A stretch of DNA of 64,000 bases from Trichomonas vaginalis G3 (GCF_026262505.1 NC_067207.1:23714082-23778081), one strand, 5' to 3'. Shown: positions 10,574 through 23,800, counted from the stretch's first letter. Notes: a model not told the origin generated them from the letters alone. Translations and numbers: made by a program.

Positions 10574-11089
10574 GAGTCACTATTCTATTGAAAACTGTAC
10601 TGACCCACCTACTGCTCAAATATAAATGATACATGTAGCACAAATTTTCCATCTAGATCTAAAAAATATTGAAACTCTAAAATTAAGATTATTTTCTATA
10701 TCGTTATTTGATATTTATATAGGAAAAATCAAATATATCTATAAAATAGAGTGTTCATGTAGTTATAAAATACCTAGATAATAAATATTTTTGCCGTAAA
10801 AGCTGATTTAAAAAAAATTCCAATTAAAAAATGTTATTTCAATTTTTTGTCGCGAAATAATTAGATATTTTCATTATTTTTCTCGAGATCGAAGAAAATT
10901 TGGAATTACATAGAAAGATTTGCATCCATCTACAGCAACCAAATAACTTATTACCGCAAACTGAATTGAAAATTTCGAAATTATTCAATCCAATTTTATT
11001 AAAATACAAGAGAATAGACGAATGTTGTATAGAAATAAAGCAAGACTCAACGTGGTATGACCTTTGAAAACTGTTTTTGATGAAAACTA
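10574..11089. other. Intergenic spacer
   Basis: AT-rich DNA upstream of the glycosyltransferase gene. No supported gene or structure. Confidence 0.5.
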
Positions 11090-11290
11090 TCTCTCCACCT
11101 AAGAATTCAGTTGAAGCTGCTCGCATGCAGGACTACATTGTCTTTTTCGATCTACCACATTCGGATTCGCGTCAAGGCCGCTCTACAACTTCAAGATGCA
11201 ACACATAACCCATATGAAGACGTACTTGAATCATTGAGCGGAAAGCCAATCATTCAGCTAGTCTGCTTGGAGATGAGGACGAAAATTAAG
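11090..11290 (+). pseudogene. Possible gene relic, family not recognised
   Basis: Base composition is unlike the flanks, and protein-like sequence runs through two frames: SVEAARMQDYIVFFDLPHSD in one, then ALQLQDATHNPYEDVLE and SGKPIIQLVCLE in another after a shift near 11170. There is no long open frame or credible start. I do not recognise the parent gene. Confidence 0.3.
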
Positions 11291-11502
11291 ATGATATTTC
11301 TACCGTTCTCATTCACCATAAAGCTCAATCACTTTTAAAAATGTGTTCGAAAAGTTCCGTGTTTGAAGTAAATATTTTCTTACATGATATGAATAATGAG
11401 TATGTTCTGTGAAACATTAGAAAGAGAATATTTTTAATCAAGCATAAATTATGAAATTTGATTCATTAGAAAACTTGCATTGTATAATTATGAAAGGCTT
11501 TT

Positions 11503-13606
11503 CTAATCATTTTCTGCACCATGAGAAAGAAGAAATTCAACAATTTCATTGCTGTTTTTTGATGATGCAATATTTAATGCTGTTTGACGTTCACAGTTTC
11601 TTGAATTGATATTTGCACCATGTGAAATTAAAAATTCAATTGCTTTTAATCTATCATTAGAAGCAGCAAAATGAAGTGGTGTGTCTCCGTGATGGTTTAT
11701 TGAGTTAATGTCTGCACCATGTGATAAAAGCGATTCCATAATCTCTGTATCAAATAATGAAGGCGCATAATGAAGAGGTGTATTCCCACTATAATCTTTT
11801 GAATTAATATCAGCACCGTGTGAAATTAATAGATCAGCAACTTTGCTACAATTCATGTATGCAGCACGATGAAGAGGTGTATCACCACTATTGTCCTGTG
11901 AATTAATATCTGCACCGTTTAGGATAAGAATTTCTGCAACTTCCACATGATCGTTATCAGACGCCTGATGAAGAGCTGTTCTACCATTAATATCTTTTTC
12001 ATTGATATCTATACCATGGGAAATAAGAATTCTTGCATTTTTTGAACGGCCTCTTTTTGCTGCGTAATGAAGAGGTGTTCTATCAAAACAATCTTTAGCT
12101 TTGATATCTGCACCATGTGAAATAAGAAATTCAATAACTTCTGGTAAACTTTGTTGTGCAGCACAATGAAGAACACTTTCTCCATTGTTATCTTTTGCAT
12201 TGACATATGCTCCATTTGAAATCAGAATTTCATTTATTTTGACATTTGAATAGATGCAGAATAATGAAGAATTGATTTACCTTCTTTATTTCTTGAATTG
12301 ACATCTGCTCCATGAGATATTAAAAGCTTTATTAACTTTTTTGATCCTGAGAAGACAGCCCAATCAAGAGCGGTATCACTAAAGTCATCTTGTGCATTGA
12401 TATTTATACCAGAGTTAATAATTAGTTCAACAATTTCATAATTTTTATTGATTATTGCAGAGTGGAGAGGTGTTCTTCCTTTGCTATCTTTAAAATAAAG
12501 ATCTGCTCCATAAGAAATACGGATTTTTGCGATTTTTGTATTTTTACCTGAAACTGCTAAATGAATTGGCGACGATTCACCTGATTTATCTTTTGCATTA
12601 CAATCTGCGCCATGAGAAAGAAGGAATTTTACCGTCTTTGTATTATCATTTTCTATCTGCCGAAATAAAACTGTTTCTCCATCTTTATCTCTTGAATCTA
12701 TATTTGCTCCATGTGATAACAAATATTCCCAAAGGGAAGCAAATTAAAATCAAATGAATAAAAGAAAGCATTGTTGATGTCATTAGTTCGATCGATATAT
12801 GTTAGAAGTGCTTGAATATTATTATATTTTCCACATGCTTCTAAATCAATATTTAATTTGTATTCATCCATCAAAAATATAACAAATTCGATGCTGTGTG
12901 ACATAATTGCATATTCCATGGATTGTTTGTCTGGCTTTATTACTTTCAAACATTCTTTTATAATCTCTAGGTTCTTTCCAAGAAATGAAAAAAGGAGACA
13001 ATAATAACTGATTTTTGTTTGAAATTTTGTTCTTAAAACATTGAAACAATTGATTGAACCATGATAACAACATAGTTCGAGTAAAGAATGTTTATAATAT
13101 GGAATTGGATAGAAACCACTTTGAAGTTCTTGGTTTTTATTGAATCCATCCTTTTCTGTGAACTGTATAAATGATTTTACATCATCATCCATTATTGCTC
13201 TGTAAATCGTGTTTTCTTCATGAACTTCAATAGAACTGTTTTGAATATTATATTCTTTGATTCTATCCATGTCTATAAAATTGAGATCGACTCCAAACTC
13301 TTTGTTGAGAAAGTAACTGAAAACAGTTGAACCAGGTAGAACTTCTCTTGTTGAATTTTTGTAAATCTTTTTGAATAATGTCCAATATGATTTAAAGTAA
13401 CGACAATTGCATTCTGATGCAGTTGTTATTATATCAAGAACATCAGATGAATCTAATATTTTGGTTTCAATTAATTTACTTTTGATATCTTGGCAAATTT
13501 TGTTAAGTTCATCTTCATTTGTTGTATTAAGTTTGTACAATGAATTCATTATATCGTTATAATCATAACATATTGCCATGAGTTCATAATAAACTTCTTT
13601 ATTCAT
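11503..13606 (-). pseudogene. Second ankyrin-repeat protein of the same family, frameshifted
   Basis: The start MNKEVYYELMAICYDYND at 13606 begins the same N-terminal domain as the gene at 5451 (ENTIYRAIMDDDV, LLELCCYHGSINCF, ACGKYNNIQA). About ten to eleven ankyrin repeats follow, ending LLSHGAEND-stop at 11503, about 700 residues in all. Two single-base losses break it: near 12748, where SLWEYLLSHG continues in another frame, and near 12233, in an A-run. The reading is otherwise clean, so breakage is recent or a sequence error. The repeats are more diverse than in the first gene and show no DNA-level tandem copying. The role is presumably protein binding; partner unknown. Confidence 0.8.
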
Positions 13607-13748
13607 TTTTTGTTTCCATAAATTGCGTAAATTGTCACTTTTCCTCCATCATAATTAACAAAGTTTATTTGCACATAAAATAATGCATATAGATAAAAGA
13701 ATCAATATTTGTGATTCAAATGCTGTTCGGTATTAGAATCTAAAATAA

Positions 13749-13982
13749 TTACACTGTTATTGCATTTCTAACAGGCTTCACGACTAGAAAAACTCCGCCT
13801 CGTTTCTTAATGAAAAAGAGTATTGTGCCTACGATAGATAAGATTATTACTATTGCAATTAAGAGTCCGCCAGAAAGCTTTATCGGCATAACATTAATAG
13901 ACCTAGTGGGAGTTGGTGGTGGGCGCGTTCTCTTTGGTTTGCAGAAACAAGTTCCAATAAAAAATATTAAAAGGCCTATCAT
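13749..13982 (-). CDS. Small membrane protein, perhaps a collapsed surface protein
   Basis: A 77-residue frame: a signal-like start (MIGLLIFFIGTCFC), a Pro/Thr/Arg linker (TRPPPTPTR), one membrane span (GGLLIAIVIILSIVGTILFF) and a short tail KKRGGVFLVVKPVRNAITV. The tail resembles the fragment at 58115 (KKRGGVLFLRRQ, then NAVTS), so both look like cytoplasmic ends of one surface-protein family. A signal peptide joined almost directly to the anchor suggests an ectodomain deletion, but a genuine small protein is possible. Function unknown. Confidence 0.4.
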   Translation of the reverse strand: MIGLLIFFIGTCFCKPKRTRPPPTPTRSINVMPIKLSGGLLIAIVIILSIVGTILFFIKKRGGVFLVVKPVRNAITV

Positions 13983-15082
13983 GTAAAATAAGGTGACGAA
14001 AAAATTTTGAGTAAGCTCTCTGAAAAATATCTATTGAACATAAAAAGTTGTTTTGGATTTGAATAGTTTACATATAGTAGAAATATTTTGAAATGATAAA
14101 TATAACGTTCTTTTGGTTGATTATTATTTTAAAAATAAGTTAGATTAGATTGATTTGAATATTATGATTTTAATCGATCACAAAAATTATATAATTCAAA
14201 ATTGGAATATTATACTTTATGATTATAACAATGCCGTTTGAACAATAACTACGATTCAATTTTGAAATCATTGAAAAGTTGTTCTCAAAATTATTGCCGG
14301 TATAAATTAGCACTCAAAATTTATATCAGATTTATCAATGATAAAGCCATAAAATGCTGGATTATTCTGATTTCGATGCCTAATCAGTTTGAAAGGATAC
14401 AAAAATGTTTCAATGCAAATAAATTATCAATATTATATTGTTAGATTAATTTTAGTCTAAGAAAATTTAATATTTATCCAAATTTTGACAATGATTCAAA
14501 TAATTTATTTTAAAATATTGTTTCCATTTGTAATACAATAAGAAACAAAAATTTTTATTAGAATTCAAAATGTTGGAAATTAAAAATAAAATGATTCTGA
14601 GTAATTCTTGAAGAATTCAACTAATGCCCCTATCATGGTTTGTATTTCGAACTATTTTAACTATTATGGTTCAAAAAAAGATAAAATTTATATTCGAAAT
14701 ATGACATTGAGAAATAAATATATGAAAAATCAGCATTCAAATATTGTCCAAGGTAAATTTATGTAAGACCTCTTGTACTATTTCAAATTTTTAATCAAAA
14801 TTCAAATATTTGTATTTAACTATGCTAAAACTAATAAGCAAGGCACCTAATTCAACGAAATTAGGTGGCAGCGTATGTATTTAATAAAAATAGACGATGG
14901 AATTATAGTTGCTTTTAAGAATTCAATGGAATGATATGGCTAACAGAGCATTAATTATGACGGTTAGTGCTTACGCTAGATTACTCGTGAAAGTTTTTCA
15001 ATTGAAAAAATCAATTTTGAAAATTGAGTAAAAGAAAATAAAAGCGAATGTAGATAATTCGAATATTACAAGATTCAACATT
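13983..15082. other. Intergenic, one perfect hairpin
   Basis: AT-rich, no supported gene. At 14844-14867 CACCTAATT and AATTAGGTG form a perfect 9-bp stem around the 6-base loop CAACGA. Confidence 0.55.
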
Positions 15083-15364
15083 TCAATTCAAATTACCATC
15101 CCAAACTGGTTTTGTTTTATCGACTAGATTTCCTTTTGTTGCAAACGTGCAATAAATAGTCTGACCGAATATTTCGGCTCCATCCATGTTATCAATTGCT
15201 GCTTCAGCATCTGATTCGTAATTAAACTCGATTAATGCCTGGTTGCGATCCATTTTCATTTTAATATCTGCAAGATCTCCAAATATTACAAATGCGTCTT
15301 TGATTGTTTGTTCTGTTGTTTGAGGTGGAAGGTTGCTAACCAAAATTATGCATCTATCAGTCAT
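15083..15364 (-). CDS. Single-RRM RNA-binding protein, PPIE-like
   Basis: A 93-residue protein consisting of one RNA recognition motif and a short tail. RNP2 is IILVSNL and RNP1 is the degenerate NQALIEF. The segments FGDLADIKM, AAIDNMDGAEIFGQTI and the tail KPVWDGNL resemble the RRM of cyclophilin E, which has FGDITDIQI, AAIDNMNESELFGRTI and a following PVW. In that protein the RRM works in the spliceosome; here the isomerase domain is absent. Upstream AAAGTGACAATTTTATTCA is shared in part with the ankyrin gene starting at 13606 (AAAGTGACAATTT), a candidate promoter element. Confidence 0.75.
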   Translation of the reverse strand: MTDRCIILVSNLPPQTTEQTIKDAFVIFGDLADIKMKMDRNQALIEFNYESDAEAAIDNMDGAEIFGQTIYCTFATKGNLVDKTKPVWDGNLN

Positions 15365-16011
15365 TGAATAAAATTGTCACTTTTTTGGTTTAAATTTGAT
15401 TTTGCATGAGTTATTCTTTATGTTACTGTGTTATCCAATATCAATACGTAATATATAAGATAAATTTCGATTTATTATTTCAATCTCTTCATTATTTCAA
15501 AGGGAAATTGTATTTTAAATAAAGATGTGCTCAAAAATTTATGAAATTTTAGAACTTCAATCATTTTATATACATTTTCATCATATGTTATATTGTTTAT
15601 TTTTTTAAGGTATCGAATTTATTTTCATCTGGTTAAAAGAATGAGAATTAATGAAAATTAAAAATAATTTTTTTAGCAAGTTGCTGAACCAATAATGATA
15701 TCCATACAAAGTAATTACATAATGAAATGATACTAAGTGGTTACAGGTTATTGCAAAAGAAAGAGTGATATTAGTCTTGATATTGACAAAATTTTCTTTT
15801 GCATACAAGAAACAATAAGAAAAACATTAATTTGAATTGCAGAAATATATAATTCCGGATTTAAAGGTTCATTGTTATGCCTACTATATATCAAGGCAAG
15901 AAGTTCAGAAGTACTTCTAATGATGGTGTAATAATCTTTTTTTTTACAATAAAAAAAGTTTCTTTTTTATTCAAATCATGTAAATCAAATAATACAATTA
16001 TAATAAAAAAA
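15365..16011. other. Intergenic, no gene seen
   Basis: AT-rich spacer between the RRM gene and the 3' end of the cyclase locus, with long T and A runs. Short open frames here have no protein-like features. Confidence 0.6.
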
Positions 16012-19000
16012 TTATTTCTTCTTATCAATTAAATAAGTTACAACAGGTCCATTCTTAATTTCTATTTCACCTCTTTCTTTGATTTCGAATGGTCCTCCGT
16101 AAATCAATTCGTAGACAGCTCTGCTTACGTGTACTTTCATTGGAACACCGTGATGTTCCATTTGTTGTGCCATGTTGATTGCAGGACCCAAAATTTCGAA
16201 TGTTGGCTTCTCTGTTCCCAAAACACCAGCAACAATAGGACCGCCAGTGTTTACACCAACTCTTATCTGCAAATTTTGGTTGATTTCCTGGTTGACTTTC
16301 ATCAAACCTTCGATACATTCCAATCCAAATTCAACGACATCTTTCGCGTGAACTGCTGGTTGATTTACATCAGCAAAGATACCTCCTGCTCCCATATAGC
16401 AATCACCAATGCATTTGATCTTTGTCATCGTTGTATGCATCGCACAAATTGAGTCGTACTCTTTGGAAATTCTGTTCAAAGCCGCCATAACCGTTGATGC
16501 AGGCAAACTTCCACACCAAGGAGTAAAACTAACGATATCCATGAAAACGACAGTAATACTTTGCACCGCGAAGTTGATATTCTTTTCTCCGGCTTGTACT
16601 CGAACAACTAACCTTGGTGGCAAAATTGATGCCAACATTCTGTCACTTTTTGTACGTTCATCAGCGATTAATCTGTTGTACATCACTGTTTGAGTGTCAT
16701 CTCTTAAACTGATGATTATATTGTTATTCAAAACAGTGAATGTCAGATTTGCGTGGACTTCCGTGTTATCAGCTTTCTTGTAGATATAAGTTGCCTCGAA
16801 ATCATCTTCACTTGTCAGTTGTTTCTTTGTGTTGTTTTCGATCTTTTCGAATGGATTTCCACTGGTAAAATTCTTTCCAAACACAGAAACGTTTTGTCCA
16901 ACAAGTTCTTCATTGTTAATTCCGAAAATTCTTGTAATAGAGTTATTCGCGGAAATAACGTTTCCTGTAATATCCAACATCAATATTCCATCAGGCATAT
17001 CTTTAACTAATACTTCATAAAACTCCGCATCTCCTGTAGAAGATTCGTTTCTTCTATCTTTGAAGTTTCCTGCTAAAAGTTGGGCTAAATATGGATTAGT
17101 TATTACGATATTTCCTGGACAATGCAACAACAATCTCAAAGCAAATTTTTGACGATTTTCGGAATGAGACAAAACAACTAAAATTGCGATTTCAAATATC
17201 AAACCAACAACCAAAATAATAACAGCTCCTGATGTATAATATGGGTCATCTTTTTCAAGGGAACTTGTCATTGTTGGCACAATCTTTTAGAACAAATCAT
17301 TATAATACATTTCATATAAATGAATGATATGTACATGCCAAAGATGTGTTAATCTTGTATCATTAGTATAAAACGCAATTCCTTCATTTTGATATTTAAA
17401 GACCATTGATTTCACTTCAGTTTGTACATAAGTTGTCAACAAATCGGGATTCCAACATCTATAAACATCATGAGTAACAGCAGGAGTTTGTCCATAAACA
17501 CATCCTTCAGGTGCAACACCAGCTAATTCTTCAGCTGTTAAAATAGAAAATGCTTCAGTGTTCATTGAAGAATTTCCATATCTTACAGCTTTGTAATTAA
17601 TAATTCCTTTGTCTTGCCATTCATTAACAATTGGAATTAATGATTTAGCTGTGTATCCGTATACAGGGTATCCATCAAATTCGCATGCCAACATATTAAC
17701 AACTAAAAGAGAAGCGAAATCATAAGAATAAGCAGCCATCATGTAATCGATTTGTGGAGCAGAAAGATTCAATTCTTCACCACATCTTATTAAGAATAAA
17801 CCTAAAATTATAACAGAACATAAATTACATAAAGCGAGGAATAACATACAAACAACAATTGTTATTGAATCACTTGTTGCTCCTCCATCACTTTCACTTG
17901 ATGTTGAGAATATTTTCAGCATGTTTTCTTCTTGTTTGTTTAATTCATCATCATGTGTTGTTGAATTTGATTTCGAATGATCACTACCTTCTTTCTTAAG
18001 AACTTTAAATGAATCGGCAACATGAGAAACAACGTATTTTGGTAATGATGCAATTGCTCTGTAAATTGCAAGTTTGTCATGAGAAATATCTTTGACAATT
18101 ACATAACAAGCAATTACATAAATAAAGAATATAAACAAACATCCGCCAATTAACGAATAAGTTGTGATTTTGATGGATTTGTCATCAGCAGATTTGATGT
18201 ATTCAATTAAATTCTGTAAAGCGGCAGATAAATCAGCAGTTAAAACACGAGTATTTCCTATAATTGTTCTTATCTCGCGTTCTGAATTAGTTCTATTTGT
18301 TATTGAATCTTTTTTAAGTAAAGCTGTAACTAATACAGAATATTGCATAATTCCATGTTGTACAGATACACTTTCTGTTGTAGAATTCTTGGCAGGATCA
18401 TCATTATAAGTTACAAAATTGACAGCGCTCTTATACATGTAATTTCTTACTGCTTCCATATTCTCATCTCCTGGTTTGAATGACATGATTTCAGCCAAAT
18501 CTTGTGTCCTTTGTGTCAATGCGTCTGTCACGTATTTTAATTGTGTCCTAATATCAGTAGAACTTCCGAAATTAACAGCGGATTTTCATCAAACAATTGT
18601 AATGGTTTGAGATTAGTTACTTTCTCAGCAACATAATGATGTGACAAAGCAACAACTTGGAATATCTCTGCTCTTATTCTTGAGAGTTTTTCCATGAAGT
18701 TGAGAGGCTGTGTCATTGATTGGATGTTCTTAGGAATAAATATTGCAAGAGCAACAACAGGAATAATAAACAAAACAACAAACAAAACAATAATAAATAT
18801 TCTTGCTGTTCTATATGCAGGAATTGATAATTCATTGATTGATTTTCTTACTGACATTCTTAAATCAGTATCTGCTTCAACGTGTTCGTCATCAGGATCA
18901 ATTTCCTGTGTCAATGTGTTTTCTGTCAATAGATTTGCAGCTGCTTGATCTTCATCGGAATAATCAATGACTTTTGGTAATAAAGGAAACGCTCTCAATC

Positions 19001-20500
19001 CAAACTCATGTGTTTGATCAGCAATTACTGAAACACCACGTTGCAAAAGAGAAACATTTTGACGCCATGTATTATAAGCAGTAAAATCTGCAACAACATC
19101 ACGTAAAAATCTGGAATATGCTCTTGCAACGAATCTAGAATTAGGGAACATTCTTATAAGATGTTGGAATTCAGCTTCACAACTATCTATTGCTATATAT
19201 GCTCTATGAACAACACTTTCTAATTCATGGACATTTCCTTGGATAATTAAATCCCAAATATATCTAACTTTGTGTTTTGTTGCTTGAACTTGTTTTTCTA
19301 TCTTATCTAGTTTCGTTTTCAGTTCAGGAATTAAGTTGGCTTCTCTTTGTCTGATGATTGTATTAATTTGTTGCAAAGTATGTTTGGCTAATGATCCTTT
19401 TAGCTTGTTCTGAACAATACTTACTGCAACCCAGTCCAATTGTTGTGTCTCTGCTGGATAAATAGCTATAAATTTGGCAAATGATAACCAAATTTGGACA
19501 TCTTTCGGCCAATGCTCGATTCCTGCTTTGTACATCTTCCATGAAAGACAATATGGATGAGCATATCTGAATCCGGCAACGACAACATTGGAAAACATTG
19601 TTCTTTTGCCACATAAGTCTTGGAAAGACTCGGGATTCTCTTCAATTTGGTCGAGAATGAAGAGATATCGTGTGGTTTGTCGTTCGAAGAAGAACGAGCA
19701 TGAAATAAAGATAATTATCCATGATGCTAATATTGCAAGGATGATATACTCTTGGCCTTTGATGTTGAGTATGTCGAAGATAACAGAGATCAATAACAAG
19801 ATGGTTCCCGAGATCGATGATGCGTAAATGGCTTTTTTGTAGTTAATATTTACAAATCCACCGTATTGAAGGGTCGCAAATAGAATCGATATGTCCAAAC
19901 GCATACAAGGCATGTAAGGATAATACGTGGTATCTTGGAAAGCTCTGAAGCTATGCCTGACAACGAATATACCATTAATGTGATGATTATGACACTGATT
20001 TGAACGGATGGAACAATTGTTTGTAATGAATCAGGTCGAAATGTAATGGTTACAGAGTAAATCGCCGACACCAACCAAACATACGCTAAAACTACGAAAA
20101 TTACAAGGATAATGCCAATTATATGGAATGCGTTAAGATACTTTGAATGGTTATATATCATTCTTCCTATAGAACCAGTGGCCATTTCGCATGCAATTGG
20201 TGGTAATATGTAACCAGCGGTTCCAAAAAACAAAGATATTATAGGAGGAACGATCTTTGGTAACTTGGCTTGCTTCGAATAGTATACCGCTGATATAACT
20301 AAAAATATGTAGAAGATTATAAAAATGCAACCAAATATAACCATAAAATAAGGAGCTGCTTCGTCAATGTAACTGGCAGGAACAAGTGTGAAGAATACTG
20401 AGATTACATCATTAACAGTTGACATTCTACTCTTTTCTCCCCAGAAATTATAGTAACGGGTGCAAAAAGTTGGTCCGAAGAACTGTATAATTCGCCACAC
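16012..20500 (-). pseudogene. Multi-pass membrane PAS/class III adenylate cyclase, broken at three places
   Basis: Four consecutive minus-strand frames read as one protein of about 1,495 residues. The N-terminal half has many membrane spans. About 16,700-17,030 is a PAS domain (DMPDGILMLDITGNVISANN). The C-terminus is a class III cyclase domain (FMDIVSF, TKIKCIGDCYM, PTFEILGPAINMAQQM). Both metal Asp are present, and Lys in TKIK favours ATP over GTP. The transition-state Arg (N-x3-R) is Gln here. Breaks are a frameshift near 19,975, a one-base loss near 18,580, and an in-frame TAA at 17,287-17,289, after which the same frame continues. Such proteins would couple a sensed signal to cAMP at a membrane. 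As read it cannot make the full protein, unless these are sequence errors. Confidence 0.85.
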
Positions 20501-20571
20501 ATAAGGAAGTCAATTTGGAAAATTGTTTTCACTTTAGGAGAATATAATTTTCCATTTGGAAAATTTAAAAA

Positions 20572-20593
20572 GTGAGACGCGCAGGATTCGAAC
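20572..20593 (-). tRNA. Truncated 3' end of a tRNA gene
   Basis: The minus strand reads GTTCGAATCCTGCGCGTCTC then AC and five T. This is a T-loop (TTCGAAT), the 3' side of a T-stem, an acceptor strand and a Pol III-type terminator. No 5' half lies upstream, so it is a fragment lying about 70 bp upstream of the cyclase start. Confidence 0.45.
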
Positions 20594-20723
20594 TTTTTTA
20601 AAAGTTGATTTAAATGAATTTTAGTGTGGAATATAAGGATAATATCATATTTAAAATAAGAATATACTAGTTTATGTGGTATTAATTTTTTTCGATAAAT
20701 TTGAGAGTATGTACGTTTAGGGC

Positions 20724-20823
20724 ATGAAAAGTGTCAATTCGCTCAGCGAAAGCTGAGCTAGCTTCGTTCTCGAAAGAATAAGGAAGGAGTGAAGGAGAAT
20801 GATACAGAAGTTGACACATTCAT
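20724..20823 (+). ncRNA. Candidate structured RNA, three-way junction
   Basis: ATGAA + GTGTCAA (20724-20737) pairs with TTGACAC + TTCAT (20811-20823), bulged AA against A. Inside are two hairpins: GCTCAGC-GAAA-GCTGAGC (20741-20758), a perfect 7-bp stem with a GNRA tetraloop, and CTTC-TTCT-CGAA-AGAA-GAAG (20762-20786). I cannot match it to a known RNA; the hammerhead core CTGATGA is absent. It could instead be a small foldback element. The minus strand has GACACTTTTCATG at one end, which resembles promoter sequence near other genes here. Confidence 0.4.
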
Positions 20824-23800
20824 ATCATTTCAACAAATTTTGATCAAATTGAAATTCAATAAAATTCAATTCAATTCATATCCTTCAGTCAGTACATTGA
20901 CATCCTTCTGCATCACAATGATAACTCGGGCATCAATAGTTCTACAACTAACTCAGAAAAAACAAGATTATTACTTCCTGCTTACAGCTTTTAAAAAGTT
21001 TCGATGATAAAAATCACTCTACTCTCGTTTATCGACATATGGTGATAGTAGGTAAACATATTCTTATCGATATTAATAAAAATATTTGTACGAAAATCTT
21101 ATCCAATTAGAGAGTTATTCATAAAGTATATGATAATTATAATTACTTTATCTTTGTTTTATCTTTGAATAAACAATTTAATTTAAATTGCATAATATTT
21201 TTTGGTTGAAAGACAGGAAACTTAGTTGAGTTTGTATTATTTTTATCGTTTAATTCATCGTATCAGTGAGTGATCCAGATATTTAAGATATTTAGAAAAA
21301 AAATTATTAATTTGATTAACAAATTTTAATCAAAATAGCAAAAATCTATTTGATAGCTGTAAACAAACAATAATTTTTATTTCAAGCAAAATCACTTATT
21401 TTCATCTAAATGTATAAAATTGTCAATTTTATGAAAATAAATTGAAAATCTCATGAAATGTAAAGGAGAGTAATATTTTTCAATTTTCTTTTTTCTTTGT
21501 CTCAAATATTTTCTGTTGGGAATTTTCTTGTTATCAAAAAATAATTTTAATATTTGTTTATTTCATTACATACAATAAAATTTTAAAAACTCTATTTCTT
21601 CTCAAGAAAATTTTTTCCTTCATATGAAGAAACATTTTGTTCTCCATTTGATACTGAGTCTAAATCTCGATTTTTGAATTTTCTTCTTTCCAAATTTCTT
21701 TTTTCCAAATTAGAAGTTTAATTCAAATTTTCAATAGTTTATATATTTTCTCAAACCGTCACAGATTTTCTCACTTTTTAGGGATTTTCTCTCAAAATAT
21801 ACAAAAATAGTAATATCAATACATGTGTCTAATATACTTTAAAACCATCGTGACAAAATTCAAAAACGAAGAGTTCTTCACTCCAAATTTTTTTCAAAAT
21901 CAAAAAAATCAGATAAAAAAGTACGTTTGGAAAATTCATTTTTAGCATTTTAGGAATTTTCTCACTTTTCTTCCAAATTGACGTCCTTACCACACACTCA
22001 TAATTATGTGAATTATGAAGTATGGTGGTGCCGTAGTAGTGACATAATCGAATAAAGTAAACATATTATTCCTCAATCTCTTGTACATTGAAAGCTGAAT
22101 CATTCCTTGGTATCTAGATGATACATCAAAGGAACGCATTGAATTGCTTCCAAATGATGAAGTTGTAGTTGTTGATGTTGGATTTTTGAGGAATCATTAA
22201 AAACTTTTTAGTTCAGAAAAAAAATTTTAAAAAACGTATTGAATAATATAATTAAAATCTCAGTATCTTTTTTGTGATACACTATTAGTGGACACTAATA
22301 TTAAAAATGACGAAAATGTATTTTTGAAATCCCTTGCAAAATTTTGAATGACAATAGAAATCTACCAAATTGACCGTAGCATTTGTAATAAAGATATTCC
22401 AATCAGTGTATTAATATCAATAATCAAAAAAATCACTTTGAATTCAAGTTTGAGAGTTTTTAAAATATGCTTTAAAAATAATTATTAATAAGGTCAATTG
22501 CGTGTATAATCCCTTTACACAAATTCAATGAGTGAAATTGATAGTTGCTTCAAAACATGTTTTCATGGTTTAACAAATAGTTTGTATAAATATAAAATAA
22601 TGAAACTTTAGAATAGTAAAAAACGTTTTTTACAATTGACAATTATGACTCTAAATTAGTAATAATGAAGTAATAATCCAATTTAACTTGAATATATTCT
22701 CAATTAAAATGATATTGATTGAAATTTTGACAATTCCTACACAAAATATTTCTTTTCAATTTTACATTGACTAATATTATTTAATTAATAGTGTCATTAA
22801 TATATTTAATTTTTCAAAATTGAATGTTGTGCCCACAGAATAACTTTCAACATTAATCAATAAAAGTAGAATATACCTTCTTTCTGACACTATCTAATTA
22901 AATATAATGAGGATTATGAATATAACTATGTCAATATTTTCCAAAAACACAGACAATCATTATATCTGGTTTTCTTGATGAAAAACATAATGTAATTCTT
23001 ATGCCAGGATAATAATGAAATTTAATCATAATTAACATCATTCACAATTAGTCCGATTCGTTCTCATGCTATTCAATCCATTTGCATAGTATATTCTGAT
23101 AAATTTGTTATCAGAAATTTTAGCATGTACAAAAACCTCAAAAATATTTTCCCTAACAAAACAATTGTTTTGTTTTATATAGTAATTTGCGAAATTGTCA
23201 CATATTTTTAATTTATACCTCCTATGACAAAGTATCCTCTCCATTCCGATTGTTAATTTTACTTCATTTATATATTTTACTTTCATTTTTTCCATGTAAG
23301 GAATTTTGAATACAATTCAAATTTAAAGCTAATATAATTGTAATTATATCAATTTGTTAATCATTGATCATTTTCTAATTCAAAGGTACATTCACTATTT
23401 TTGACAAAATTTTAAATTTTCATGGGGTTGTAAATCTTATAATAACTAGATGAATAAGGAATGAATCCCAGTATAATGTGCATCATTATATTAAACACTA
23501 TATGTAAGGCTAATGATTCTATTAACACTTATGAAGATCTATAGTATTTGAGCAGATAAATTTGATAATTTCCAAAACTCTTATATTTCAAAATTAAAGT
23601 GTGCGAATGCATTTAAATGAGAGCAAAAAGAGATTGATGCTGTTAAAACTAGGTGTTAATTTGCAATTATTTCGCATCACAAGAACTACCCAGTAAATTC
23701 GGCTATCTTTCTTTGCAATTATTCTCCATTATACATATAATATAATGGTTAGGGTTTGAAGAAAAAGTTACTAGAGAATTATTGACTTTTGAAATAATGC

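Noticed and set aside
10362-10652. 96-residue minus frame
   Set aside because: Shadow frame of the glycosyltransferase N-terminal region.
20724-20823. Hammerhead ribozyme
   Set aside because: Three stems are present, but the CTGATGA core and the GAAA strand in the right place are missing.
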